64,000 nt of DNA from NCBI RefSeq assembly GCF_014201615.1, contig NZ_JACHEU010000003.1, positions 124,001 to 188,000 on the forward strand. Direction: 5' to 3'. The notes under the pieces were generated by a model. The model was not told the DNA's origin, made no database searches, and was given only the letters and a program-made list of their open reading frames with translations. The stretch is from Aquamicrobium lusatiense (GTDB lineage: Bacteria > Pseudomonadota > Alphaproteobacteria > Rhizobiales > Rhizobiaceae). Shown piece after piece: positions 34,124 through 43,392 of this stretch. Position numbers and translations under genes: made by a program. Every line of letters begins with the position of its first letter. Positions within the stretch are counted from its first letter, which is position 1.

Positions 34124-35641
34124 ATGAGGATTGCGGTCGCCGGTTTCCAGCACGAAACCAACAGCTTTGCCGGCACGGTTGCCACGCGCGCCGATTTCGA
34201 CCGGCCGGGCGGCTGGCCGCCCTTCTGCACAGGCGCGGACATGGCGGCGATCATCGCGCCTTCCGGCACCCCGGCAGCAGGGGCGATGGCGGAGGCAGCA
34301 CAGTCCGGCGTCGGGGTCGTACCGCTTTTGTGGTGCATCGGCCTGCCCTCCGGCCCGGTCGAGGACGCCGCCTTCGAGGATATTGCCGCCGACATCTGCG
34401 CGCGCTTTCGCGGGGCGCTGGATCAGGGGCTGGACGCGCTTTATCTCGATCTGCACGGCGCCATGGTCACGCCGTCTTTCCCCGATGCGGAAGGCGAGCT
34501 TCTGGCGCGGTTGCGGCGCATCGCGCCGGCGCCGTTCCCCATCGCAGCCTCTTTCGATCTGCATGGCAACATTTCCGAAAAGATGGTGCGCGACTGCACC
34601 CTGCTGGAGTGCTACCGCACCTATCCGCATATCGACCTGCGCGAAACCGGGGCGATGACCATGCGCCGGCTGATCGGCGTGCTGAAAGGCGCGCCCGTGC
34701 CTGCCATGGCCTACCGCGCCGTGCCTTTCCTTGCCTCCATCAACGATCAGTGCAGCTTCGTCGAGCCGGTGCGCAGCCTGCTTGAGCGCGGTGCGCAGTT
34801 CGAGAAGGCCGGCAAAGTCGACCGGGTCAGCCAGTTCTTCGGCTTTCCGCTGGCCGACATCGCCATCTCCGGCCCGTCCATCGTGATTCAGGGGCCGGAT
34901 GCGGCAAAGGCGGAAGCCGTTGCCGACGCCATGCTGGCGGCGTGGATGCAGGCCGAGGCGCGTTTCGCCACGCGCCTGCCTCAGGCGTCTGAGGCGGTCG
35001 CGGAAGCAAAGCGTCTGGCCGCCTTGCCCGGCACAGGCCCGGTGGTTATTGCCGATACGCAGGACAATCCCGGCGGCGGCGGCACCGGCGACACCACAGG
35101 AATGCTGCGGGCGCTGATCGAAGGCGGGGCGCAGGGTGCCGTGCTGGTTCATATCGCAGACGCGGATGCCGCCGAGGCCGCCCATGCGGCGGGCGAGGGC
35201 GCTGTCGTGGATATCGCCGTCGGTGCATCGCTGTCGGCCCGTTTCGGCGCGCCGGTTGCGGGTCCATGGCGGGTTGTGAAGCTTGGCAGCGGCAGTTTCA
35301 CCGGCGTCGGCCCCATGTACAAGGGCAACGCCATCGCGCTCGGCAAGGTGGCGCTTTTGGAGCGGCGGAGCGTGCGCGTCATCGTCGCGCCGCGCAAGAT
35401 GCAGGCCTCGGAGCCCGGCCTGCTCCTGCATCTCGGCCTCGATCCGCAAACGCTTCCCATTCTGGTGGTGAAAAGCTCGGTGCATTTTCGTGGCGCCTAT
35501 CAGACGATGGCGCGCGCCATTTTGCCGGCACTGGCGCCCGGCGCAGTCGAGGCCGACCTGTCGCGGCTCGATTATCACAACGTCCTGCGTCCCCCGGCGC
35601 GCAATCACAGTCACTCAACAGAAGAGGTCAGCCCGCTATGA
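34124..35641 (+). CDS. M81-family metallopeptidase (MlrC-like)
   Basis: A 505-residue protein of the M81 family, named for microcystinase MlrC. Family marks are the opening AVAGFQHETNSFA, the DLHGAMV and SFDLHGNIS zinc-site segments, and ECYRTYPHIDLRETG. The C-terminal half has ADTQDNPGGGGTGDTTGML and KLGSGSFTGVGPMYKGN. Members act on small peptides or other amides. It overlaps the next gene (ATGA), a peptide-type binding protein, which suggests the imported compound is its substrate. No signal peptide. Confidence 0.9.
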   Translation: MRIAVAGFQHETNSFAGTVATRADFDRPGGWPPFCTGADMAAIIAPSGTPAAGAMAEAAQSGVGVVPLLWCIGLPSGPVEDAAFEDIAADICARFRGALDQGLDALYLDLHGAMVTPSFPDAEGELLARLRRIAPAPFPIAASFDLHGNISEKMVRDCTLLECYRTYPHIDLRETGAMTMRRLIGVLKGAPVPAMAYRAVPFLASINDQCSFVEPVRSLLERGAQFEKAGKVDRVSQFFGFPLADIAISGPSIVIQGPDAAKAEAVADAMLAAWMQAEARFATRLPQASEAVAEAKRLAALPGTGPVVIADTQDNPGGGGTGDTTGMLRALIEGGAQGAVLVHIADADAAEAAHAAGEGAVVDIAVGASLSARFGAPVAGPWRVVKLGSGSFTGVGPMYKGNAIALGKVALLERRSVRVIVAPRKMQASEPGLLLHLGLDPQTLPILVVKSSVHFRGAYQTMARAILPALAPGAVEADLSRLDYHNVLRPPARNHSHSTEEVSPL

Positions 35642-37170
35642 CGATTTTTCGCAGCTTCACCCGCGCCCTTGGCCTCTGCACCGTGCTGGTTGCAGGCGCT
35701 GCCGTGACCGCTCCGGCACAGGCAGGCCCGGAAGACAAATCCATCACCATCGGCATGGGCGAGGATTTCCCGACCCTCGACGGCTATGTGAACACCTCGC
35801 GCGATGGCGTGGTCATCACCATGCATCTCTATGACGGCCTCATCTATCGCAATCCGAAGACCTTCGCCTATGAGCCGCTGATCGCTACCTCCTGGGAGCG
35901 CATCGACGATCTGACATGGGAATTCAAGCTCCGCGAAGGCGTGACCTTCCATGACGGTTCGCCGCTGACCGCCGAAGACGTCGTCTTCACCCTGAACTAC
36001 TGGGCAGACCCCGCCCATGGCGCGCGCTCGCAAGGCTCGGTGTCGTGGATCGACCGCGCCGAGGCGGTCGACGACCTGACTGTCCGGCTGATCTCCAAGA
36101 CGCCGTTCCCGGCCGCGCTCGAATTCGTGGCCGGTTCGCTGCCCATCTATCCGTCGGATTATTTCCAGTCCGTGGGCCCGGAGGTTTTCGGGCAGAAGCC
36201 GATTGGCGCCGGCCCCTACAAGCTGGCTTCCAACGAAGGCGGCACCATCAGGCTGGTGGCGCATGAGGGCTACTACGAAGGCGGCGCCAAGCGCACGCCG
36301 TCCATCACCACCGTCAACTGGCGTATCATTCCCGACACCGCAACGCGCATCGCCGAAGTGATCAGCGGCGGCGTCGACTGGATCTGGAACGTGCCGTCCG
36401 ATCAGGTCGAGCAGCTGGAAGTCGTGCCGACGCTAGACGTGGCGCTCGCCTCCACGATGCGCATTTCGATGGTAGCGCTGGATGCGGCCGGGCGCACCGG
36501 CGATACGCCGCTCAAGGATGTGCGCGTGCGTCAGGCGATCAACCACGCCATCGACCGCAAGACCATCGTCGAAAACCTCGTCGGCGGCGATGGTGAACTG
36601 CTCAACGCGCCGTGCCACCCTTCGCAGTTCGGCTGCGACCAGTCGGCGGCGGTGGTCTATGACTACGATCCGGAGAAGGCGAAGGCGCTGCTGGCCGAAG
36701 CCGGCTTCGCCGACGGCATTACGGTCAAGCTCGGCAGCTACCGCGACCGTGCGCGCGCCGAGGCGGTGCAGTCCTATCTGGCGGCTGTCGGCGTCAGGGC
36801 CGAACTCGAAATGCTGCAGGCGAGCCCCTCCTTCTCAAGCTGGCGCGAGGGCAAGGTAGGCATGTGGTATGGCGACTGGGGTTCGTTCTCGATGGCCGAC
36901 AGCTCTGCCTCCATCGGCTCCATGTTCGACGGATCGAGCAATGACGGCGCCCGCGACGAGAAGGTGATCTCGCTGGTCAAGGAAGCGTCGTCGGAGCTTG
37001 ATGAGGACGCCCGCAAGGCGAAATATGCCGAGGCGATCCGCATCATCACCGAGCAGGCCTACTGGGTGCCGATGCACACCATCGTCATGGGCTATGCCTA
37101 TACCAACACGCTTGCATTCGAGCCGACGCTGGATGAACTGCCGCGTTTCTTCGACGCAAGCTGGAAATAG
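35638..37170 (+). CDS. ABC transporter substrate-binding protein, family 5 (peptide/nickel type)
   Basis: A 510-residue periplasmic protein with a Sec-type signal peptide (cleavage near PAQAG, residue 30). Family-5 motifs: PLIATSWERIDDLTWEFKLREGVTFHDGSPLTAEDVVFT, QKPIGAGPYKL and VRVRQAINHAIDR. It is closely related to the binding protein at 23948-25468. The start ATG at 35638 overlaps the M81 stop; the longer upstream frame is antiframe of that gene. Confidence 0.93.
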   Translation: MTIFRSFTRALGLCTVLVAGAAVTAPAQAGPEDKSITIGMGEDFPTLDGYVNTSRDGVVITMHLYDGLIYRNPKTFAYEPLIATSWERIDDLTWEFKLREGVTFHDGSPLTAEDVVFTLNYWADPAHGARSQGSVSWIDRAEAVDDLTVRLISKTPFPAALEFVAGSLPIYPSDYFQSVGPEVFGQKPIGAGPYKLASNEGGTIRLVAHEGYYEGGAKRTPSITTVNWRIIPDTATRIAEVISGGVDWIWNVPSDQVEQLEVVPTLDVALASTMRISMVALDAAGRTGDTPLKDVRVRQAINHAIDRKTIVENLVGGDGELLNAPCHPSQFGCDQSAAVVYDYDPEKAKALLAEAGFADGITVKLGSYRDRARAEAVQSYLAAVGVRAELEMLQASPSFSSWREGKVGMWYGDWGSFSMADSSASIGSMFDGSSNDGARDEKVISLVKEASSELDEDARKAKYAEAIRIITEQAYWVPMHTIVMGYAYTNTLAFEPTLDELPRFFDASWK

Positions 37171-37207
37171 GCGCTGACAAGGGCGCATGGCCGCGCCATA
37201 GGGCTTC

Positions 37208-37230
37208 GGGCGTGCGCAGCGCGTGCGCCC
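37208..37230 (+). terminator. Intercistronic hairpin after the binding-protein gene
   Basis: GGGCGTGCGC (37208-37217), loop AGC, GCGTGCGCCC (37221-37230): a 10-bp stem with two G-U pairs in the 235-bp gap. Such hairpins often protect binding-protein mRNA or partly stop transcription before the permease genes. Confidence 0.45.
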
Positions 37231-37405
37231 GATTGACCATCTGGCCAGACCGGCAGGGGCAACGCCTCTGACCCTGCCAGAGCATCGGGCCGACGCGCGG
37301 TGATTGCGTCGAAGCATAAGGCCTGAACGTTTCTGCGTTTCGAGTGAAATCAGAAAGTCCAGGCGGCGTGATTGCGGCCCCAGGCAAGAGGAGACGGCAA
37401 GCGGG

Positions 37406-38329
37406 ATGCTGACCTATCTGATGAGGCGGGCCACCATGGCGGCGGTGGTGATGGTGATCGTATCGGTCATCTGCTTCGTGCTGAGCAACGTGGCTTCGGA
37501 CCCGGCGGTCGGCATTGCCGGCGCGCAGGCGACCGATGCCGACCTTGCGGTGGTGCGCCAGACCTACGGCCTCGACCGGCCTTTGCCGGTTCGCTATGCC
37601 GAGTATATCGGCAATCTTTTGCAGGGCGATTTCGGCACCTCCTATCTCGCCAAGCGGCCGGTGCTGGAGATGATCCTTGAGCGGCTGCCGGTGACGGCGC
37701 TGCTGGCCTTCCTGTCGATGGCGCTGGCGCTGGCCATCGCGCTGCCGCTCGGCTGCGCGGCGGCGCTGTGGCCGAACACGCTGGTCGACCGGCTGTCGCA
37801 GGTTCTGGCCGTGACCGGCCAGGCCATTCCCAATTTCTGGGCCGGCCTGCTGCTCATCGTCGTGTTCGGCGTGCAGCTGCGCTGGCTGCCCATTTCCGGC
37901 TCCGACACGCTGGCGCATTTCGTGCTGCCGGCGATCACCCTCGGCACCTTCGCCATGCCACCGCTGATGCGGCTGATCCGGGCCGGCATGATCGAGGTTC
38001 TGGCTTCCGACTATATCCGCACCGCCCGTGCCATGGGCATCCGGCCCTTCGCGCTGACTTTCAAATATGCGCTGAAGAATGCCGTTTTGCCGGTCATCTC
38101 GCTGGCGGCGGTTCAGCTCGGCTTCATGCTCGGCGGCTCGATCGTGGTGGAATCGATCTTCGCCCTCAACGGCGTCGGCTATCTGGCGTGGCAGTCCATG
38201 TCGCGCTCCGACATGCCGGTGATCCAGGCGATCGTTCTGCTGATCTCGATGATCTACATCGTGCTGACGCTGGCCGCCGATCTGCTCAACGGCATCATGG
38301 ATCCCAGACTGCGGGGAGCGCGCAAATGA
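37406..38329 (+). CDS. Peptide-type ABC transporter permease, DppB-like
   Basis: A 307-residue six-span permease. It has the YGLDRPLPVRYAEYIGNLLQGDFGTSY region, the RTARAMGIRPFALTFKYALKNA loop and a DLLNGIMDPRLRG C-terminus. It is paralogous to the protein at 28316-29233. The start ATG at 37406 lies after AAGAGGAG at a somewhat long spacing. Confidence 0.92.
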   Translation: MLTYLMRRATMAAVVMVIVSVICFVLSNVASDPAVGIAGAQATDADLAVVRQTYGLDRPLPVRYAEYIGNLLQGDFGTSYLAKRPVLEMILERLPVTALLAFLSMALALAIALPLGCAAALWPNTLVDRLSQVLAVTGQAIPNFWAGLLLIVVFGVQLRWLPISGSDTLAHFVLPAITLGTFAMPPLMRLIRAGMIEVLASDYIRTARAMGIRPFALTFKYALKNAVLPVISLAAVQLGFMLGGSIVVESIFALNGVGYLAWQSMSRSDMPVIQAIVLLISMIYIVLTLAADLLNGIMDPRLRGARK

Positions 38330-39222
38330 CGGCGCTGTCCGCGGCACCGGCCCTGCCGGAAGAAGAGCTTGTCCGCCGGCCGGGTTTCTGGGCGAAGGCG
38401 CGGCGTCATCGCACCTTCGTTTTTTCCGGCATCATCCTGCTCGCCATCCTGCTGATCGCGGTCTTCGCGCCGCTGCTTGCGCCGCATGATCCCTTCATGC
38501 AGGGCATCGCGCTGCGGCTGAAGCCGCCCTTCTGGCATGACAAGACGGTAGCGGAGCATTTGCTCGGCACCGATCAGCTTGGCCGCGATTATCTCAGCCG
38601 CCTGATCTATGGGGCGCGCATTTCGATGGCCATCGGCATTGGCGCGACGCTGATGTCGGCGCTCATCGGCATCACGCTCGGGCTTCTGGCCGGCTATTAT
38701 GGCGGCTGGATCGACACCGCGATCTCCACCGTCATCACCACGCGCCTGTCGATGCCGATCATTCTGATCGCGCTGGCGGTGGTCGCCATCGTCGGGCCTT
38801 CGCTCACGGTCGTCATCGTGGTGCTGGGGCTGCTTTTGTGGGACCAGTTCGCGGTGGTGACGCGCGTGGCCACCCAGCAGGTGTGCACGCGTGACTATGT
38901 CACCTCCGCCCGCGTTCTGGGCTGTTCCGTCGGCCATATATTGTTTCGCGAAATCCTGCCCAATATCCGCGCCCCGCTGATGGTGGTGGCGACGGTGGAA
39001 ATGGCGCATGCCGTGCTGCTGGAGGCGGCGCTGTCCTTCCTCGGCCTCGGTGTTCAGGCGCCGCTGCCCTCATGGGGGCTGATGCTGTCGGAAGCCAAGA
39101 CGGCGATGTTCTTCAGCCCGTGGCTGATCGTGCTGCCCGGCGCATGCCTGTTCATTCTGGCGCTGGCCATCAATCTGATGGGCGATGCCATGCGTGACCT
39201 GACGGCGGGAGGGCGCGGCTGA
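38326..39222 (+). CDS. Peptide-type ABC transporter permease, DppC-like
   Basis: A 298-residue permease with LLGTDQLGRDYLSRLIYGARI after the first membrane segment and the loop SARVLGCSVGHILFREILPN. The N-terminal 35 residues are charged and cytosolic. The start ATG at 38326 overlaps the DppB-like stop (ATGA). Confidence 0.92.
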   Translation: MTALSAAPALPEEELVRRPGFWAKARRHRTFVFSGIILLAILLIAVFAPLLAPHDPFMQGIALRLKPPFWHDKTVAEHLLGTDQLGRDYLSRLIYGARISMAIGIGATLMSALIGITLGLLAGYYGGWIDTAISTVITTRLSMPIILIALAVVAIVGPSLTVVIVVLGLLLWDQFAVVTRVATQQVCTRDYVTSARVLGCSVGHILFREILPNIRAPLMVVATVEMAHAVLLEAALSFLGLGVQAPLPSWGLMLSEAKTAMFFSPWLIVLPGACLFILALAINLMGDAMRDLTAGGRG

Positions 39223-40229
39223 TGCTGCTCGATGTGCACGACCTTCACGTCACCCTGCCCGATCAGGGCCGCAAGCTGCGGGCGGTGCGCGGCGTCGACC
39301 TTTCGGTGGCGGCGGGCGAAACGCTGTGCCTCGTCGGCGAATCCGGGTGCGGCAAATCGATGACGGCGCTCGCCCTGATGGGGCTCCTGCCGCGCAGGGC
39401 CGAACGGCGCGCGGCGCGTCTGCGGCTTGGGCTGACCGATCTCGGCGGCCTGTCGGACGGCGCCATGTCGGCGCTGCGCGGACGGCGCATGTCGATGATC
39501 TTTCAGGAGCCGATGACGGCGCTCAATCCGGTCTTCACCATCGGCGACCAGCTCTGCTCCGTCTACCGGCGGCACACCCGCGCCAGCGGAGCCGCGGCGC
39601 GGGCGCGCGCCATCGACGTGCTGGAAAGCGTTGGGCTGACCAATGCGGCGCTGCGCATGCGGCAATATCCGCACCAGCTTTCGGGAGGGCTGCGCCAGCG
39701 CGTGCTGATCGCCATGGCGTTGATCTGCGAGCCCGAGCTGATGATCTGCGACGAGCCGACCACGGCGCTCGACGTGACCACGCAGGCCCAGATCCTGCAC
39801 ATTCTGAAAGAGGCGCAGGCCGCCCGCAACATGGGCATGATCTTCATCACTCATGACCTTGGCGTCGTTGCCCGCATCGCCGACCGGGTTGCCGTCATGT
39901 ATGCCGGGCGCGTGGTGGAGGAAGGCACTCGCGAAGCGGTGCTGCGCCATCCGGCCCATCCCTATACGCGCGGGCTCATCGCCTCGGTGCCGAAACCGGG
40001 CGGCGGGGAGCCGGGCCAGACGCGTCTGGCCAGCATTGCCGGCAATGTGCCCGCCTTCCATCAGGAGGATGCGCGCTGCCCCTTCCTGTCGCGCTGTTTG
40101 CAGCGCATGGATGTGTGCGCCGAAACGCCGCCTCCGGTCCGGCAGGCGCCGGCGGGCCAGAGCTTTGCCTGTCATCTGCTTCCCGGATGGGTGGAAAGCC
40201 GGGCGGCAGGCGTGGAGAAGCGCGCATGA
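39222..40229 (+). CDS. Peptide-type ABC transporter ATP-binding protein, OppD/DppD-like
   Basis: A 335-residue ATPase with GESGCGKSMTALA, LSGGLRQRVLIAMAL, LMICDEPTTALD and IFITHDLGV. The C-terminal cysteine cluster (CPFLSRCLQRMDVC) is present. The start ATG shares one base with the permease stop and follows GGAGGG. Confidence 0.92.
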   Translation: MLLDVHDLHVTLPDQGRKLRAVRGVDLSVAAGETLCLVGESGCGKSMTALALMGLLPRRAERRAARLRLGLTDLGGLSDGAMSALRGRRMSMIFQEPMTALNPVFTIGDQLCSVYRRHTRASGAAARARAIDVLESVGLTNAALRMRQYPHQLSGGLRQRVLIAMALICEPELMICDEPTTALDVTTQAQILHILKEAQAARNMGMIFITHDLGVVARIADRVAVMYAGRVVEEGTREAVLRHPAHPYTRGLIASVPKPGGGEPGQTRLASIAGNVPAFHQEDARCPFLSRCLQRMDVCAETPPPVRQAPAGQSFACHLLPGWVESRAAGVEKRA

Positions 40230-41194
40230 CCATGCTTCTCGAAGCCCGCGACCTGACCCATGTCTACACGATCCGGCAGGGGCTGCTCGGCAGGCCGGCT
40301 CCGCTGCGCGCGCTCAACAACGTATCGCTCAGCATAAAGCGGGGCGAAATCCTCGGCATCGTCGGCGAATCCGGCTGTGGCAAGAGCACCCTGGCCCGCA
40401 TTCTTCTGGGCCTTGAGGCGCCGACCTCCGGCACGGTTCTGCTCGAAGGGCGGCCGGTCGGCGACTATCCGCGCCGCGAGCGCGCGCTGGCGGTGCAGCC
40501 GGTGTTCCAGGATCCCTATGGCTCGCTCAATCCGTCCATGTCTGTGGAGGAGCTGATCGCCCTGCCTCTGCATGTGCATGGCATCGGCAGCCGCTCAGAG
40601 CGGCGCAGGCGCACCGCCACCATGGCCGATCAGGTCGGCCTGCCGCGCCGCGCTCTGGCAGCGCGCCCGGGCGAGCTTTCCGGCGGCCAGCGCCAGCGCG
40701 TCGCCATCGCGCGCGCTCTTGTCGCCGGGCCGAGGCTGGTGATCTGCGATGAGCCGACATCGGCCCTCGACGTCTCGGTGCAGGCGCAGATCCTCAACCT
40801 GCTGCTCGACCTGCGCGCCGAGCACGATGTCGCCATGCTGTTCATTTCGCATAACCTGTCGGTCATCGAGCACATGGCAGACCGCATGATGGTGATGTAT
40901 CTGGGCCGGGTGGTGGAAACCGGGCCGACGCGGGCCATCTTCGCGCGCCCTCACCACCCCTACACGACCGTTCTGCGCGATGCGGTGTTCAGCCCGCAGG
41001 ATGATGGCGGCGTGCCCGATCTCGGCCTGCGCGGCAATTTCCCCAATGCGATGGATGTGCCGTCGGGCTGCGTGTTTCATCCGCGCTGCGGCTTCGCGCA
41101 TCAAAATTGCAGCGAGGTGGAACCGATGCTGAAAACCCATGGCGGCGATGACCGGGCCTGCGCCTGTCATTATCCCCTGACTGCCGGCCCCTGA
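40226..41194 (+). CDS. Peptide-type ABC transporter ATP-binding protein, OppF/DppF-like
   Basis: A 322-residue ATPase with GESGCGKSTLARI, LSGGQRQRVAIARAL, LVICDEPTSALD and LFISHNLSV. The tail cluster is CVFHPRCGFAHQNC. The ATG at 40226 overlaps the upstream stop. Its own stop codon lies in the first copy of a 15-bp tandem repeat. It is the last gene of the ABC operon. Confidence 0.92.
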   Translation: MTMLLEARDLTHVYTIRQGLLGRPAPLRALNNVSLSIKRGEILGIVGESGCGKSTLARILLGLEAPTSGTVLLEGRPVGDYPRRERALAVQPVFQDPYGSLNPSMSVEELIALPLHVHGIGSRSERRRRTATMADQVGLPRRALAARPGELSGGQRQRVAIARALVAGPRLVICDEPTSALDVSVQAQILNLLLDLRAEHDVAMLFISHNLSVIEHMADRMMVMYLGRVVETGPTRAIFARPHHPYTTVLRDAVFSPQDDGGVPDLGLRGNFPNAMDVPSGCVFHPRCGFAHQNCSEVEPMLKTHGGDDRACACHYPLTAGP

Positions 41195-41227
41195 TCCGCC
41201 GGCCCTTGATCCGCCGGCCCTTGATCA
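41183..41227. repeat. Three tandem copies of a 15-bp unit at the end of the ABC operon
   Basis: GCCGGCCCCTGATCC (41183-41197), GCCGGCCCTTGATCC (41198-41212) and GCCGGCCCTTGATCA (41213-41227). The first copy carries the TGA of the ATPase gene. Each unit contains the GCCGGC palindrome, so the array can fold into alternative hairpins and may act as a terminator. Confidence 0.85.
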
Positions 41228-41361
41228 ACGGGGTAGTGCTTCAGGCAGACTGCGCTGCGGATCGGCTCAGGCTTGCCGGCAGGCGCTGCCGCAACCGCGC
41301 ATCGACGCTTTGAACAGAGGCAGGACGGCCGTTTCGTCGCCTGCCGCAAACGGGTTTTTGC

Positions 41362-42090
41362 ATGATCGACATGGTTCTCAGTTGGCCGGGTCTGGCGGCG
41401 GCAATCGCCTTGCTTGCAGCCGGCGCCATTCAGGGCTCGACCGGCTTCGGCTTCAACATGCTGGCCGCACCGCTTCTGGCCCTGATCGACCCCGCTCTCG
41501 TTCCCGGCCCCATGCTGATGCTTGCCACCATCGTCAGCATCGGCGGCGCATGGCGCGAGTTCGATGACGTCAACCGGCGCGACCTCGGCTATTCGCTGAG
41601 CGGCCGGGTTGTGGCGGCGTCGCTGGCCGCTTTCTGCATCGGCCTGATGTCGCCGCAGGTGTTTTCGGCGCTGTTCGGGCTGGCGGTGCTGGCCGCAGTG
41701 GTGCTGAGCCTGAGCGGGCTGAACATCTATCCCACCCCGCGCAATCTTTTCACCGCGGGCACCGTGTCCGGTTTCATGGGCACGCTGACCTCGATTGGTT
41801 CGGCGCCGATGGCGCTGGTCTACCAGAATGCCGAAGGCGCGCGGATGCGCGCCACGCTCAACGCCTTCTTCGTCGTGGGCGGGCTGATCTCGATTGCAGC
41901 ACTTGCGCTGGCCGGACGCTTCTCATGGCATGATGCGGGCATCGCCCTGCTGCTGACGCCGCCTGCCATGCTGGGTTTCCTGTTTTCGGGCTGGACCCGG
42001 CGGCTGGTCGACAAGGGGCAGGTGAAGCGGCTGGTGCTGGCCGTGTCCACGCTGTCCGCCGCAGTCCTTCTGTGGCGGGCGATTTTCTGA
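41362..42090 (+). CDS. TauE/SafE (TSUP) family sulfite exporter/permease
   Basis: A 242-residue membrane protein with about eight hydrophobic segments and the family's repeated G-rich motif (GAIQGSTGFGFNMLAAPLL near residue 21, repeated as GTVSGFMGTLTSIGSAPMALVYQ near 135). Members move sulfite, sulfoacetate or other organic anions. It stands alone between the ABC operon and a LysR gene on the other strand, so its partner pathway is unclear. No strong ribosome site precedes ATG 41362. Confidence 0.88.
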   Translation: MIDMVLSWPGLAAAIALLAAGAIQGSTGFGFNMLAAPLLALIDPALVPGPMLMLATIVSIGGAWREFDDVNRRDLGYSLSGRVVAASLAAFCIGLMSPQVFSALFGLAVLAAVVLSLSGLNIYPTPRNLFTAGTVSGFMGTLTSIGSAPMALVYQNAEGARMRATLNAFFVVGGLISIAALALAGRFSWHDAGIALLLTPPAMLGFLFSGWTRRLVDKGQVKRLVLAVSTLSAAVLLWRAIF

Positions 42091-42178
42091 AGCACGCCGC
42101 AAACAGCCGGAATTTTGCTCAAATGCAGCATTCGCGAAGGTCCGTTGGTTGCCTGAAGGCTTCGCAGCCGCATGCCGG

Positions 42179-43108
42179 CTATGGCTGTCGTCGTCCGTCG
42201 GCACACACCTCGCGCACGATGCCGCGCAGCCAGCGGTGGGCGGGATCGGCGTCGAGGCGCGGATGCCAGGCGAGCGAAATCGCCAGCGCATCGGTTTTTA
42301 CCGGCAGATCGAACGTATGAAGGCCGATCCGGGCCGGCGTGGTCAGCCGTGCAGGCACCGCCGCCACATGGTCGGAGGTGCGCGCGATGGCCAGCGCATC
42401 GGCGAAGTTCGCGACGGCGATGGTCACGCGGCGGCTGAGGCCGAGCGCTTCAAGCGCCGTATCGATAGGCCCTGAAAAGCGTCCGCGCCGGGAGACGGAG
42501 ATATGGGGAAAGCCAGCGAAAAGCTCCGGCGTCACCGTGTCGGTCAAGGGATGGCCGGAGCGCACCACGCCGACGAAACGGTCGTGAAACAGCGCCTGAA
42601 GGCGGATTTCCGGCCCCGCCGCGCCGATCACGCCAATGTCGACATCGACGCGCCCTTCACGCAGGGCTTCTATATCCTCCTTGTCCTGAGGAGCGAAGCG
42701 CAACCGTACGCAGGGCGCTTCGCGGGCAACGCGGGCGGCGAGCCCGGCGCCGAAACTCAGCACGAAACTGTCGCTGGTGCGGATGACGAAACTGCGCTCC
42801 AGCCGCGCGAGATCGAGCTCGTCCTCACCGCGCACCAGCGCCTCGGCCTCGGCGACCAGCATGCGCAGCCGTTCGCGCAGGGCTTGCGCGCGCGGCGTCG
42901 GCACCAGCCCGCGGCCGGCCCGCACCAGAACCGGATCGCCCAGCAAATGGCGGATGCGGGCAAGCTGGCGGCTCATCGCGGGCGATGAGAGGTTGAGCCG
43001 CTGCGCCGCGCCGGTGACGCTGCCCTCGGAAAGCAGGGCATCCAGCGTCACCAGCAAATTCATGTCGGGCGGCGCGCTGCGGCGTGCTGAACCGGCTTTC
43101 GTTGGCAT
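42179..43108 (-). CDS. LysR-family transcriptional regulator (NodD/NahR-like)
   Basis: A 309-residue regulator. Its helix-turn-helix is DMNLLVTLDALLSEGSVTGAAQRLNLSSPAMSRQLARIRHLLGDPVLVRAGRGLVPTPRA, the variant typical of the NodD/NahR branch. It is divergent from the ribose-type ABC operon at 43393, and two TGCGCAATT repeats lie in between. ATG at 43108 is used; a TTG at 43141 would extend it by 11 residues but run into the repeats. Confidence 0.92.
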   Translation of the reverse strand: MPTKAGSARRSAPPDMNLLVTLDALLSEGSVTGAAQRLNLSSPAMSRQLARIRHLLGDPVLVRAGRGLVPTPRAQALRERLRMLVAEAEALVRGEDELDLARLERSFVIRTSDSFVLSFGAGLAARVAREAPCVRLRFAPQDKEDIEALREGRVDVDIGVIGAAGPEIRLQALFHDRFVGVVRSGHPLTDTVTPELFAGFPHISVSRRGRFSGPIDTALEALGLSRRVTIAVANFADALAIARTSDHVAAVPARLTTPARIGLHTFDLPVKTDALAISLAWHPRLDADPAHRWLRGIVREVCADGRRQP

Positions 43109-43133
43109 GGCGGGCACCGTCAATTCATGCGTG

Positions 43134-43174
43134 TTGCGCAATTTTATAGCGGAGGGATTGCGTGCTGCGCAATT
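43134..43174. promoter_or_regulatory. Paired TGCGCAATT sites between divergent LysR and ABC genes
   Basis: TTGCGCAATT at 43134-43143 and CTGCGCAATT at 43165-43174 share a 9-bp core spaced by 31 bp, about three helical turns. The core contains a palindrome (TTGCGCAA in the first copy). Two same-face sites in front of a LysR gene suit the usual two-site binding of this family. Confidence 0.5.
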
Positions 43175-43392
43175 GGGGCTATGCGACTGACACAGGAAGA
43201 TCTTAGCCGTCTTGCATGCGTTTCCGCCACTGGCGGGGTTTTCAGAACGCGGGGTCAGGAAAATGAAATTGCCTGTGCAGAAAACAATCTGGAAACTGGG
43301 CAGGCCTTGGGGAGGAGGCAGCGCCTGTTCTCCTGTGGTCGCATTCTTCGCTGCCTGGGCGAGGATCTGCGTTGCCTAAGGGGAGGATAGAC

